64,000 bases of DNA from Pseudonocardia sediminis (GCF_004217185.1 NZ_SHKL01000001.1:1363001-1427000), one strand, 5' to 3'. Positions 25,774 to 34,155 are shown, counted from the stretch's first letter. The notes: generated by a model not told the origin, from the sequence alone. Numbers and translations: made by a program.

Positions 25774-26537
25774 CGAACCTGCGGGTCGAGGTGGACGGTG
25801 CGGTCGCGCTCTTCGTGATCGACGCACCCGAGAAGCTCAACGCCATGGGCCGGACGTTCTGGCCCGAGCTGCGCGACGCCCTGAGTACCTGCGAGGCCGA
25901 CGAGCGGGTGCGGGCAGTGGTGGTCACCGGCGCCGGGGAGAAGGCGTTCTCCGCCGGGGGCGACATCGCGAGCTTCGCCGAGCTGGGCGACGCGACCGCG
26001 AAGCGGGCGTTCCAGCAGGACTGCATGCGCACATTCGCCGCGGTCGAGGAGTCCCCGCTGCCGGTGATCGCCGCCGTGAACGGCTACGCGATGGGTGGGG
26101 GCTGCGAGCTGGCCCTGGCCTGCGACGTCGTGCTGGCGTCGGACACCGCGCGGTTCGGGATGCCGGAGACGGCGGTCGGGCTGGTGCCCGGGTTCGGGGT
26201 GCTGCGCGCGCCCTCGGTGATCGGGCGGCACTGGACGAAGCTGATGATGTTCGCCGGGGAGAAGGTCGACGCCGAGACCGCCGTCCGGATCGGGCTGGCG
26301 CAGAAGGTCGTCCCGGCCGCGGAGCTGATGGCCGAGGCCCGCAAGCTGGCCGAACGGATGGCCGCCGCCGCGCCGCTGGCCGTCGCGACGGGCAAGAACC
26401 TGGTGAACGCACGTGTCGAGCGCGGCGAGTTCGACCACTCCACGGCCGCGCTGACCGTCCTGCACTCCACCCACGACGCCGCCGAGGGGATCGCCGCGTT
26501 CGTCGGCAAGCGCCCACCGCGGTTCGAGGGGCGGTGA
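25770..26537 (+). CDS. Enoyl-CoA hydratase/isomerase family protein
   Basis: 255 residues, crotonase fold. The oxyanion-hole regions FSAGGDIASF and NGYAMGGGCELALACD and the second catalytic region FGMPETAVGLVPGFG carry both expected Glu residues (CEL, PET). It likely hydrates or isomerises an enoyl-CoA, perhaps the carboxylated product of the neighbouring carboxylase, as AtuE and LiuC do in acyclic terpene and leucine breakdown (comparison by context only). ATGA overlap with the carboxyltransferase and GTGA overlap with the next gene. Confidence 0.92.
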   Translation: MTNLRVEVDGAVALFVIDAPEKLNAMGRTFWPELRDALSTCEADERVRAVVVTGAGEKAFSAGGDIASFAELGDATAKRAFQQDCMRTFAAVEESPLPVIAAVNGYAMGGGCELALACDVVLASDTARFGMPETAVGLVPGFGVLRAPSVIGRHWTKLMMFAGEKVDAETAVRIGLAQKVVPAAELMAEARKLAERMAAAAPLAVATGKNLVNARVERGEFDHSTAALTVLHSTHDAAEGIAAFVGKRPPRFEGR

Positions 26538-27391
26538 CGGCCGTGACCGGGCAGGGGCCGGATCCGTTCGTGGCGCTGATGCGCCGCTACGTCGTCGACT
26601 ACACCAACCGGCAGGACACGAGCGTCTGCGCCGAGATCATGGAGCCGGACTACACGCTCCGGATGGGCCCGCACGAGGTGTCCGGGCGCGACGAGGCCTA
26701 CATCCCGGCGTCGCGCAAGCAGTTCATGCAGTTCCCCGGGCTCGGGCTGACCGTGCACGAGGTCGTGACCAACGGCGAGCGCCTTGCGCTGCGGTTCTCC
26801 GAGCACGGCGCGTCGCGGCGGCACGAGGGGGCCGCCGCGGCCTGGACCGGACTCGGGCTCTACCGCTGGAACGGCACCCGGCTGCAGGACAACTCCGTCG
26901 AGCAGGACTACCTGTCCCGGCGCCGTCAGCTCGCCTCCGGGACCCCGGCGGCGGTCGGAGGCCCGGCCGTCGCGCCGTGGGACACCCCGGCCCGTCCGGC
27001 GGACCCGGCGGCCGAGGCCGTGGTGCGGTCCTGGATCGCCCGCGGGGTGGCCGCCGGAGGACCGGCGGCAGCGCGCTCCTCGACCGTGAACACCGATCTG
27101 ACCTGGGACGACGGCGGCCCGGGCAGCGAGCACGCGGTGCTGGCCGACGCGGCGTCGGTCATCGACGACCTGTTCTCCGCCGGGGACGCGGTCGCGTTCC
27201 GCCTGACCTGCCACGGCCGCTACGCCGGGGGGCTGGACGACGTCACCGACGCGCCCGCCGGCACCCCCGCGACGTGCCACCTGGTCGGGCTCGTGCACGT
27301 CCGCGACGGTCAGGTCGCGTCCGGGCACCTTGTGCGCGACCGTCTGGGCATGGCCCGCGCGCTGTCGCCGGCCCCCGCCCGCAGCCGATGA
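26534..27391 (+). CDS. Two-domain NTF2/SnoaL-like protein (4)
   Basis: 285 residues, apparently two NTF2-like halves. The first (residues about 8-130) has LMRRYVVDYTNRQDTSVCAE and NSVEQDYLSRRRQL; the second (about 150-280) has AVVRSWIARG, VIDDLFSAGDAVAFRLTCHG and LVHVRDGQVASGHLVRDRL. SnoaL-type polyketide cyclases and small hydrolases share this fold; no catalytic assignment is possible. GTG at 26534 overlaps the hydratase stop; an alternative GTG lies at 26543. Confidence 0.78.
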   Translation: MTAVTGQGPDPFVALMRRYVVDYTNRQDTSVCAEIMEPDYTLRMGPHEVSGRDEAYIPASRKQFMQFPGLGLTVHEVVTNGERLALRFSEHGASRRHEGAAAAWTGLGLYRWNGTRLQDNSVEQDYLSRRRQLASGTPAAVGGPAVAPWDTPARPADPAAEAVVRSWIARGVAAGGPAAARSSTVNTDLTWDDGGPGSEHAVLADAASVIDDLFSAGDAVAFRLTCHGRYAGGLDDVTDAPAGTPATCHLVGLVHVRDGQVASGHLVRDRLGMARALSPAPARSR

Positions 27392-27425
27392 CCGTCCCCG
27401 CCCGCGACCGAAGAGGGAGGCTCCT

Positions 27426-28673
27426 GTGACCGGTGCGATCGCCGACGACCTGCTGACCGCGCAGGCGAGTGCCGACCCGTACGCCGTGTTCGACGCGCTG
27501 CGACGCGACGACCCGGTGCACTGGAGCGAGACCCACCGCGCGTGGCTGGTCACCCGCTACGCCGACGTCTCCGCGGCGTTCGCGAACAAGGCGTTCTCCA
27601 ACGACCGGGTGCGTCCGGTGCTGGCCAAGCAGCAGGCCCGGCGCGCGGAGTCGGGCGAGGCCGCCGACCGTCCCGCGACCGCGTCCGAGCGGGTGCTGGC
27701 GTTGATGTCGGGCTGGATGGTCGTGTCCGACCCGCCGGTGCACACCCGCCTGCGCAAGCTCGCCGCCGGCGCGTTCAAGGGCCAGCGGATCGCGGTGATG
27801 GACGCGCAGATCACCGCCCTGGTCGACGAGCTGCTCGACGGGTTCCTCGCCGGCGCCGGCGAGCAGGATCTGATCAGCGAGGTCGCCTACCCGCTGCCCG
27901 CCACGGTGATCGCGACGATGCTGGGCGCGCCGCCGTCGGACCGGGACCTGTTCCGCGAGTGGTCCGACGAGCTGGCCCTGGTCGCGTTCGGCACCGGTGG
28001 TGCCGCGCGCGCCGAGCGTCACGAGCGCGCCCTGCGCGGCCTCAACGAGATGGACGCCTATTTCCGCGGGCTCGTCGCGCAGCGTCGCGCGGAGCCCGGC
28101 GAGGACATGCTGAGCGCGATGATGTCGACGGACGAGAGCGACGACAAGCTCAGTGACGACGAGCTCGTCGCGATGTGCGCGCTGCTGCTGTTCGCCGGGC
28201 ACGAGACGACGACGAACTCGATCGCCAACGCGACGCTGGCGCTGCTGCGCAACCCGGACGCGCTCGCCGCGCTGCGGGCCGACCCGTCGCTGCTCAACCC
28301 CGCCGTCGAGGAGCTCCTGCGCTACGACGGCCCGATCAAGGTGATCAACCGGTGGGTGGTCGCGGAGACCGAGCTCGCCGGCCGGACGATCTCGCCCGGG
28401 GAGCGGGTGCACCTGGTGCTGGCCTCGGCCAACCGGGACCCGGAGAAGTTCACCGACCCGGACACCCTCGACCTGACACGCAGCCCGAACCCGCATGTCG
28501 CGTTCGGCAAGGGGATCCACGCGTGCATCGGTGCGCAGCTGGCGCGGATGGAGACGCGGATCGCGGTGGGCCGGATCGTCGAGCGCCTGCCCGGTCTCGC
28601 GCTGGCCCACGAGCCGGTGTGGAAGGACGCGCTGGCGTCGCGGTCGATGGAGACGCTGGTGGTGACGCACTGA
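27426..28673 (+). CDS. Cytochrome P450 (2)
   Basis: 415 residues. The I-helix motif AGHETTTNS is near residue 258, ExxR as EELLRYDG near 296, and the haem loop FGKGIHACIGAQLAR has Cys near 367. GTG start behind GAAGAGGGAGG. It is directly followed by, and overlaps (TGATG), a ferredoxin gene, so this P450 and ferredoxin form a natural redox pair. It is distinct in sequence from P450 1. Probable role: hydroxylation of the pathway substrate or of an intermediate. Confidence 0.94.
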   Translation: MTGAIADDLLTAQASADPYAVFDALRRDDPVHWSETHRAWLVTRYADVSAAFANKAFSNDRVRPVLAKQQARRAESGEAADRPATASERVLALMSGWMVVSDPPVHTRLRKLAAGAFKGQRIAVMDAQITALVDELLDGFLAGAGEQDLISEVAYPLPATVIATMLGAPPSDRDLFREWSDELALVAFGTGGAARAERHERALRGLNEMDAYFRGLVAQRRAEPGEDMLSAMMSTDESDDKLSDDELVAMCALLLFAGHETTTNSIANATLALLRNPDALAALRADPSLLNPAVEELLRYDGPIKVINRWVVAETELAGRTISPGERVHLVLASANRDPEKFTDPDTLDLTRSPNPHVAFGKGIHACIGAQLARMETRIAVGRIVERLPGLALAHEPVWKDALASRSMETLVVTH

Positions 28674-28873
28674 TGCGTATCGGGGTGAACTCCGAGGTCT
28701 GCGAGGCGCACGGGCAGTGCTCCGTCGTCGACATGGACCTCTTCCCGCTCGACGACGACGGCTACAGCGCGCTCGGCCCGGACGCGACGGTGCCCGAGGG
28801 CGAGGAGGACGTCGCGAAGATCGGCGTCGAGTCCTGCCCGGTCCGGGCGCTGTCGGTGCTGGAGGAGGAGTGA
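28673..28873 (+). CDS. P450-type ferredoxin with His in the cluster motif
   Basis: 66 residues. The cluster-binding pattern is C10-x2-His-x2-C16 and later C-Pro (VESCPVRAL): three cysteines with His where a fourth Cys would sit in [4Fe-4S] proteins. Such CxxHxxC...CP ferredoxins are known partners of actinobacterial P450s and carry [3Fe-4S] or variant clusters. ATG overlaps the P450 stop; the stop overlaps the GTG of the next gene. Electron donor to P450 2 and possibly P450 1. No dedicated ferredoxin reductase gene is seen in the window. Confidence 0.92.
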   Translation: MRIGVNSEVCEAHGQCSVVDMDLFPLDDDGYSALGPDATVPEGEEDVAKIGVESCPVRALSVLEEE

Positions 28874-30822
28874 ACGCGGTCGCGCCGCACCGCGCCGAGC
28901 CGGTGGCGGGCGGGGCGCACGACGTCCTGTTCACCCCCGTCGCGCTGGGCCCGCTGACGCTGCGCAACCGCCTGGTGATGGCCCCGATGGGCACCTGCCT
29001 CGACGAGTCCGGGCACATCACCGACGACACGATCGCCTACTACGTCCGGCGCTCCCAGGGCGGCGTCGGCGCGATCACCGTCGAGGGCTGCCTGGTCTCC
29101 GCCGACACCGTCGGGCCCGAACCGAAGATCTGCTCGGACGACTACCTACCCGGCCTGCGCAAGCTCGTCGACGCGCTCGCCCCCTACGACGTGACGGTCG
29201 GCGTCCAGCTCATGCACCCGGGCCGTCAGGTCGTCGAGGGGCCGTCGGTCGCGCCGTCGCCGGTGCCGCTGAACTCGCACGCGCCCGTCCCGCACGAGCT
29301 GACCGCCGACGAGATCGCGACGATCGTCGCCGACTACGCCGACGCCGCCCGCCGCGCCCGCGACGCCGGGTTCTCCTTCGTCGAGGTGCACGGCGCGCAC
29401 GGCTACCTGCCGTCGAACTTCCTGTCCCCGCAGCACAACCACCGCACCGACGGCTACGGCGGCGACCTCGCCGGCCGGGTGCGGTTCTCCGCCGAGGTGG
29501 CGGGCGCGATCACCGGCGCCGTCGGGCCGGGGATGCCGCTGGTGTGGCGGATCAACGGCGAGGACGCCGAACGCGACGGGCTGGGCCTGGACGAGTCCGT
29601 CGCGGCGGCGCGGGCGATCGTCGACGCGGGCGCGTCGGCCATCAGCGTGACGGCCGGGACGTGGCTGTCGCTGCAGGTCACCCTCGCTCCGATGTCGACC
29701 CCGCGCGGGCACATGCGGCGGTTCGCGGCCGCCGTGCGCAGCGCCGTCGACGTGCCGGTGATGGCCGTCGGGCGCCTCGACGACCCGGACATGGCCGCCG
29801 AGGTGATCGCCTCCGGCGAGGCCGACATGGTCCTGATCGGACGCGGGCTGATCGCCGAGCCGGACTGGCCGGACCTCGTGCACGCCGGACGTCTCGACGA
29901 GCGACGTCCCTGCATCGCCTGCAACGCCTGCGTCGACCTCGTCGGGCGCGGCGAGCGGGCCCGCTGCGCGGTGAACCCGGAGGCCGGGCGCGAGCGGGAG
30001 TGGTCGCTGAACCCGGTAGTGACGCCGCGGCGGGTGATGGTCGTGGGCAGCGGGCCGTCCGGGATGGAGGCGGCCCGGATCGCACGGCTGCGCGGACACA
30101 CGGTCTCGATCTGGGAGCGCGACGACGAGCTCGGCGGCAAGCTCGAGGTCGCCGGACTCGCACCCAGCAAGCACGAGGTGCTGCGCTACAGGGCGTTCCA
30201 GGCGGCGCGGCTGCGCACGCTCGGCGTCGAGATCCACACCGGCGCCGAGGTGGACGCCTCTACGGTCGCGTCGGAGAAGCCGGACGTCGTGGTGGTCGCG
30301 ACCGGGGCCGACCCGCTGGTGCCGCCGATCCCCGGCATCGACGGCGCGCACGTGCACGACGCGCAGCGGCTGCTGCGCGGCGACGTGGACGTGCCGACCG
30401 GGGCCCGCGTCGTCGTGGTCGGCGGCAGCGCCACCGGCTGCGAGACCGCGGAGCTGCTGCGCGAGCGGGGCGCCGAGGTGGCGATCGTGGAGATGGCGCG
30501 CAGCATCGGACGTGGCATCGAGGCGATCACCCGCCGGCAGATGGTGCGCTCGCTGCGCCACGACGGTGTGCAGGTGCTCACGAACGCCACGGTGGTCGGG
30601 ATCGAGCCGGGGCTGGTGCGCTTCACCGACGCCGAGGGCGGGGAGCAGGAGCTGCCCGCCGACGTCGTCGCGCTGGCGATCGGGTGGCGTCCGTCCGGGA
30701 AGACGTTCTCCGGACCGCTCGTCGAAGCCGGGATCGAGGTCCGGATCCTCGGCGACGCCGACGCACCGGGCGACTTCGTCCGCGCGATCAACACCGGCGC
30801 CGACGCCGCCCTCTCCATCTGA
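28870..30822 (+). CDS. Old-Yellow-Enzyme/2,4-dienoyl-CoA reductase-like flavoprotein
   Basis: 650 residues, full-length multidomain. The FMN TIM barrel (residues about 15-345) has LTLRNRLVMAPMGT and VEVHGAHGYLPSNFLSPQHN. The iron-sulfur site is CIACNAC plus a fourth Cys 12 residues later (near 347-365). The FAD/NAD part starts at VMVVGSGPSGMEAARIA. The family reduces activated C=C bonds (dienoyl-CoA, enones). In this cluster it could reduce a cyclic enone, as in carvone to dihydrocarvone, or an enoyl-CoA. GTG start overlaps the ferredoxin stop. Confidence 0.92.
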   Translation: MNAVAPHRAEPVAGGAHDVLFTPVALGPLTLRNRLVMAPMGTCLDESGHITDDTIAYYVRRSQGGVGAITVEGCLVSADTVGPEPKICSDDYLPGLRKLVDALAPYDVTVGVQLMHPGRQVVEGPSVAPSPVPLNSHAPVPHELTADEIATIVADYADAARRARDAGFSFVEVHGAHGYLPSNFLSPQHNHRTDGYGGDLAGRVRFSAEVAGAITGAVGPGMPLVWRINGEDAERDGLGLDESVAAARAIVDAGASAISVTAGTWLSLQVTLAPMSTPRGHMRRFAAAVRSAVDVPVMAVGRLDDPDMAAEVIASGEADMVLIGRGLIAEPDWPDLVHAGRLDERRPCIACNACVDLVGRGERARCAVNPEAGREREWSLNPVVTPRRVMVVGSGPSGMEAARIARLRGHTVSIWERDDELGGKLEVAGLAPSKHEVLRYRAFQAARLRTLGVEIHTGAEVDASTVASEKPDVVVVATGADPLVPPIPGIDGAHVHDAQRLLRGDVDVPTGARVVVVGGSATGCETAELLRERGAEVAIVEMARSIGRGIEAITRRQMVRSLRHDGVQVLTNATVVGIEPGLVRFTDAEGGEQELPADVVALAIGWRPSGKTFSGPLVEAGIEVRILGDADAPGDFVRAINTGADAALSI

Positions 30823-30837
30823 CCCCCAGAAAACCGG

Positions 30838-30885
30838 CGAACGGCACGCTCGTCGAAAAGGTTGCGACGAACGTGCCGCTCGTTG
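30838..30885. terminator. Bidirectional stem-loop between convergent genes
   Basis: Arms 30838-30855 (CGAACGGCACGCTCGTCG) and 30865-30882 (CGACGAACGTGCCGCTCG) pair over 18 positions with two mismatches; the loop is AAAAGGTTG. It lies 16 nt behind the flavoprotein gene and just before the stop of the convergent VOC gene. Confidence 0.75.
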
Positions 30886-30897
30886 GAGAGCAGGTGG

Positions 30898-31323
30898 CTA
30901 CTGGGCCGGGGCGAAGAGCTCCAGGGCGATGCCGTCGGGGTCGCGGAACTCCAGCAGGTGGCCCATGCCGATGTCCTTCACGCCTTCGTGCTTGATCGAC
31001 AACGAGTCGAGGTGGGCGGAGGCGGCCTCGAGGTCGGCCACGGTGCCCACGGAGAAGCTGAGGTGGTCGAGCCCGACGCGGTTCTCGTCGAAGGTGTCGG
31101 ACTCGGGCGCCATCGGGCGTAGGCCGAACAACGCCCCGCCCGGGATCTGGTAGATCACGCCGCCGAACAGGAACCACATCTGCTCGCGCGTGGCCTCGTC
31201 GGCATCGGCGGGCAGCTCGACCGCGACCGGGAACCCGAAGACGGAGTCGTAGAACTCCCGGGAACGGGCGATGTCGCGGACGGTGATGCGGACGTGGGCG
31301 TAGCCGGTCGTCTGAATAGTCAT
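30898..31323 (-). CDS. VOC (glyoxalase/dioxygenase superfamily) protein
   Basis: 141 residues, one VOC domain: YAHVRITVRDIARSREFYDS at the start, GLDHLSFSVGTVADLEAASA in the middle and the closing LLEFRDPDGIALELFAP. Metal-site residues fit His (HVRI), His (DHLSF) and Glu (ALELF). It could be a glyoxalase-like isomerase, epimerase or dioxygenase; an epimerase of a CoA intermediate is one possibility. ATG at 31321-31323 was preferred over upstream frames without homology. Confidence 0.85.
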   Translation of the reverse strand: MTIQTTGYAHVRITVRDIARSREFYDSVFGFPVAVELPADADEATREQMWFLFGGVIYQIPGGALFGLRPMAPESDTFDENRVGLDHLSFSVGTVADLEAASAHLDSLSIKHEGVKDIGMGHLLEFRDPDGIALELFAPAQ

Positions 31324-31393
31324 CGTGGCCGATCGTCGCAGCGGCCCGGTCATCGCGCGCGACGGAGATGCACATCCGTGCATCGATGTGGTG

Positions 31394-31433
31394 CACCGCC
31401 GGTCGGGTACGGCGCTGTACCCGACCGGCGGTG
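31394..31433 (-). terminator. Terminator after the Baeyer-Villiger monooxygenase gene
   Basis: Perfect 17-bp stem (CACCGCCGGTCGGGTAC and its complement) with the loop GGCGCT, 14 nt behind the stop at 31448 on the minus strand. Confidence 0.75.
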
Positions 31434-31447
31434 GGATCGTGGCGGCC

Positions 31448-33061
31448 TCAGGAGCTCAGGGTGAAGCCCTCGTAGCCGTTGTCCGCGATCTCGGTGATGC
31501 GGTCCGCGTACGGTCCGACGCCGCCGATGTAGGCCATGAACACGCGCGGCTTGCCCGGCACGTTGGAGCCCATGTACCAGGAGTCCGCGGTCGGGTAGAG
31601 CGTGTGGTTGCCGACCTCCTCGACGTGGGCGACCCAGCCGTCCTCGGCCTCGGTCGTCGCGTCGATCTCGGTGTGGCCGTGCTCGCGCAGGTAGGCGATG
31701 GCGTCGGTGACCCACTCGACGTGCTGCTCGATCGAAACGATCATGTTCGAGAGCACCGACGGGCTCGACGGCCCGGTGATCGTGAACAGGTTCGGGAACC
31801 CGGCCACGGCCAGCCCCAGGTAGGAGCGCGGTCCCTCGCCCCACTTCTCCTTCAGCGCCACCCCGCCCCTGCCACGGATGTCGACCGCGGTGAGCGCGCC
31901 GGTCATCGCGTCGAAGCCGGTGGCGAACACGATCGCGTCCACCTCGTACTCCGCCTCCGAGGTCCGGATGCCGGACTCGGTGATCTCCTGCAGCGGCGTC
32001 TTGCGCAGGTCGACCAGATGCACGTGGTCGGAGTTGAACGTCTCGTAGTAGCCGGTGTCCAGGCAGGGGCGCTTCGTGCCGTACGGGAAGCTCGTCGGGC
32101 ACAGCGTCTCGGCGACCTCGGGGTCGTGCACCTTCGACCGGATCTTGTCCCGGACGAACCCGGCCGCGGTGTCGTTGGCCTCCTTGCTGGTCAGCGTGTC
32201 GGTGTAGGCCGTCAGCACGCCGACGAGGTTCCCCTGGTCCCAGCCCGCCTGATACTTCGCGGTCCGGTCGTGCTCGGAGACGTCCATCGCGGACTCGGTG
32301 GGAGCCGGAACCGGCACACCGAAGCCGGACGCCCGCTGCGCCGCGCGCCACTCCCGGTAGTTCTCCTTCATGTCCGCGACCTCCTGGGCCGCGAGCGGCC
32401 GGTTGCCGGCCGGCATGGAGAAGTTCGGGGTGCGCTGGAAGACCGTCATCTCACGGGCCTGCTCGGCCAGGATCGGGATCGACTGGATCCCCGACGAGCC
32501 GGTGCCGATCACGCCCAGGCGCATCCCGGTGAAGTCCACGCCCTCGTGCGGCCAGTGCCCCGTGTGGTAGGTCGGGCCCTGGAAGCGCTCGGCCCCGGGG
32601 ACCTCCGGTGCCTTGGACACCGACAGGCAGCCCGTCGCCATGATCAGGAACTGGGTGTCGATCACGTCCCCGCCGCCGGTGGTCACCGTCCAGCGCTTGG
32701 ACCTCTCGTCGTAGACGGCGCTGGTCACCCGGGTCTCGAAGGAGATGTCACGCAGCAGGTCGAAGCGGTCGGCGACGTGCTCGACGTAGCGCAGGATCTC
32801 GGGCTGGGTGGGGTACTTCTCGGTCCAGGTCCACTCCTGCTCGAGCTCGGGGGAGAAGGAGTAGGAGTACGACAGGCTCTCGACGTCGCAGCGGGCGCCC
32901 GGGTAGCGGTTCCAGTACCAGGTGCCGCCGACGCCCTTCGCGGCCTCGACGACGCGGACGTTCAGGCCGAGATCGCGCAGCGTCTTGAGCTGGTAGAGCC
33001 CGGACAGGCCGGCGCCGACGATCAGGGCGTCGAGCTGCCGGTCTTCGTCGGCCTCGGTCAT
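31448..33061 (-). CDS. Baeyer-Villiger monooxygenase (flavoprotein)
   Basis: 537 residues, class B flavoprotein monooxygenase. FAD motif LIVGAGLSGLYQLKTLRDLG and the WYWNRYPGARCD segment are near the N-terminus. The Baeyer-Villiger fingerprint FxGxxxHxxxWP is present as FQGPTYHTGHWP (about 158-170) before the NADPH fold GVIGTGSSGIQSIP. It inserts oxygen next to a ketone to give an ester or lactone; cyclohexanone-type activity would fit a cyclic terpenoid ketone. A weak match to the cluster operator lies at 33194-33208. Terminator downstream. Confidence 0.95.
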   Translation of the reverse strand: MTEADEDRQLDALIVGAGLSGLYQLKTLRDLGLNVRVVEAAKGVGGTWYWNRYPGARCDVESLSYSYSFSPELEQEWTWTEKYPTQPEILRYVEHVADRFDLLRDISFETRVTSAVYDERSKRWTVTTGGGDVIDTQFLIMATGCLSVSKAPEVPGAERFQGPTYHTGHWPHEGVDFTGMRLGVIGTGSSGIQSIPILAEQAREMTVFQRTPNFSMPAGNRPLAAQEVADMKENYREWRAAQRASGFGVPVPAPTESAMDVSEHDRTAKYQAGWDQGNLVGVLTAYTDTLTSKEANDTAAGFVRDKIRSKVHDPEVAETLCPTSFPYGTKRPCLDTGYYETFNSDHVHLVDLRKTPLQEITESGIRTSEAEYEVDAIVFATGFDAMTGALTAVDIRGRGGVALKEKWGEGPRSYLGLAVAGFPNLFTITGPSSPSVLSNMIVSIEQHVEWVTDAIAYLREHGHTEIDATTEAEDGWVAHVEEVGNHTLYPTADSWYMGSNVPGKPRVFMAYIGGVGPYADRITEIADNGYEGFTLSS

Positions 33062-33193
33062 CGTCGTTCTCCTCCCCGCGGCCGGTGGGGGCCGCGCACT
33101 GCGACGTTGCAGGGTCCCCTCGTCGGAGGGGACAGCGAGCCGACCGTATGACGGCGGACACACCGGCGTCACTACGGTGGACGAGTGAATCGG

Positions 33194-33208
33194 ACGACCG
33201 TTTGGGAG
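33194..33208. promoter_or_regulatory. Possible TetR-type operator, weak match
   Basis: On the minus strand CTCCCAAACGGTCGT matches CTACCAAACGGCCGT (the P450 1 site) at 13 of 15 positions. It lies in the divergent region before the monooxygenase gene, about 135 nt from its start. Confidence 0.4.
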
Positions 33209-33276
33209 GTGTGCTCGCCACGGGTGCCGACGCCTGTGCCGTCCGGGTCCCGGCGGCCCCGCGATAACGTCCGGGC

Positions 33277-34155
33277 GTGGACGCACGCGAATCCGGGAAG
33301 ATCGCCCGACGCCTCGAGCCCCTGCACGCGATGGTCTATTTCGCGCCGGAGGCCGAGCCGCGCTACGTCGAGGCCGGTCTCGAGCCCGGGCGGATGAGCT
33401 ACTTCGCCGGGCGCGCCGCTCCGATGGGCGCGGTGTCGGCGTCGGTCGTCACGGCGACGTTCTACAACTTCTCCGCCGAGCTGGTCGGCGCGTCGATCCC
33501 GCGGGCCTGGACCCTCGCCGACCCGGCGACGCTCGTCGCGGCCCGCTTCGAGATCGTCGACGCGGCGCTGCGCCGCCTGCTCGGCGACGACGGCGTCGCC
33601 TCCCCGGAGGTCGCCGAGGCGGCCGGGCTCGCCCGCAGCGCGGCCGAGGCGGCGAACCCCGACGGCCGCCCGCTGGCCGGTGGGCACATCGACCTCGCGT
33701 GGCCGGACGCGCCGCACCTGGTGCTCTGGCACGCCCTGTCGATCCTGCGCGAGCACCGCGGCGACGGGCACATCGCACTGCTCGTCGAGGCGGAGCTGTC
33801 CGGGCTGGAGGCGCTGCTCACCGCGACCGCCACCGGTACCGGGTTCCTGCCCGGCTTCGCCCGCGCCAGCCGCGGGTGGTCGCGCGAGCAGTGGGACGCC
33901 GGCGTCGCCGGTCTGCGCGAGCGCGGGCTGCTCGACCCGGACGCCGACCTGGAGCTGACCGCCGCGGGCGAGAAGCTGCGCGACCGGATCGAGGACGACA
34001 CGCACCGTCTCGGCGCCGCACCGTGGACGGCACTGGGTGCCGAGGGCACGGCCCGCCTCGGTGAGCTGGGATCGGGGCTGGTCCGGACCGCACTGACCAA
34101 CGGCGCATTCCCGGCCGAGGGCGTCTTCGCGCCGGCGAGCGGACGCACGCGCTGA
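33277..34155 (+). CDS. SCO6745-family protein (SalK-like)
   Basis: 292 residues. The conserved N-terminal wording RRLEPLHAMVYFAPE, FAGRAAPMGAVSASVVTATF and YNFSAELV, followed by HIALLVEAELSGLEALL and a winged-helix-like C-terminal part (RGWSREQWDAGVAGLRERGLLD), matches the actinobacterial SCO6745/SalK family. The molecular function is not established. GTG start. It stands alone, divergent from the monooxygenase gene; membership of the catabolic regulon is uncertain. Confidence 0.85.
   Translation: MDARESGKIARRLEPLHAMVYFAPEAEPRYVEAGLEPGRMSYFAGRAAPMGAVSASVVTATFYNFSAELVGASIPRAWTLADPATLVAARFEIVDAALRRLLGDDGVASPEVAEAAGLARSAAEAANPDGRPLAGGHIDLAWPDAPHLVLWHALSILREHRGDGHIALLVEAELSGLEALLTATATGTGFLPGFARASRGWSREQWDAGVAGLRERGLLDPDADLELTAAGEKLRDRIEDDTHRLGAAPWTALGAEGTARLGELGSGLVRTALTNGAFPAEGVFAPASGRTR

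Noticed and set aside
9402..33061. Cluster as a steroid (KstR/KstR2) degradation locus
   Set aside because: No ring-cleavage genes (hsaC, kshA, kstD) are seen and the operators do not match the published KstR or KstR2 motifs; the resemblance is limited to general oxidoreductases and a TetR protein.
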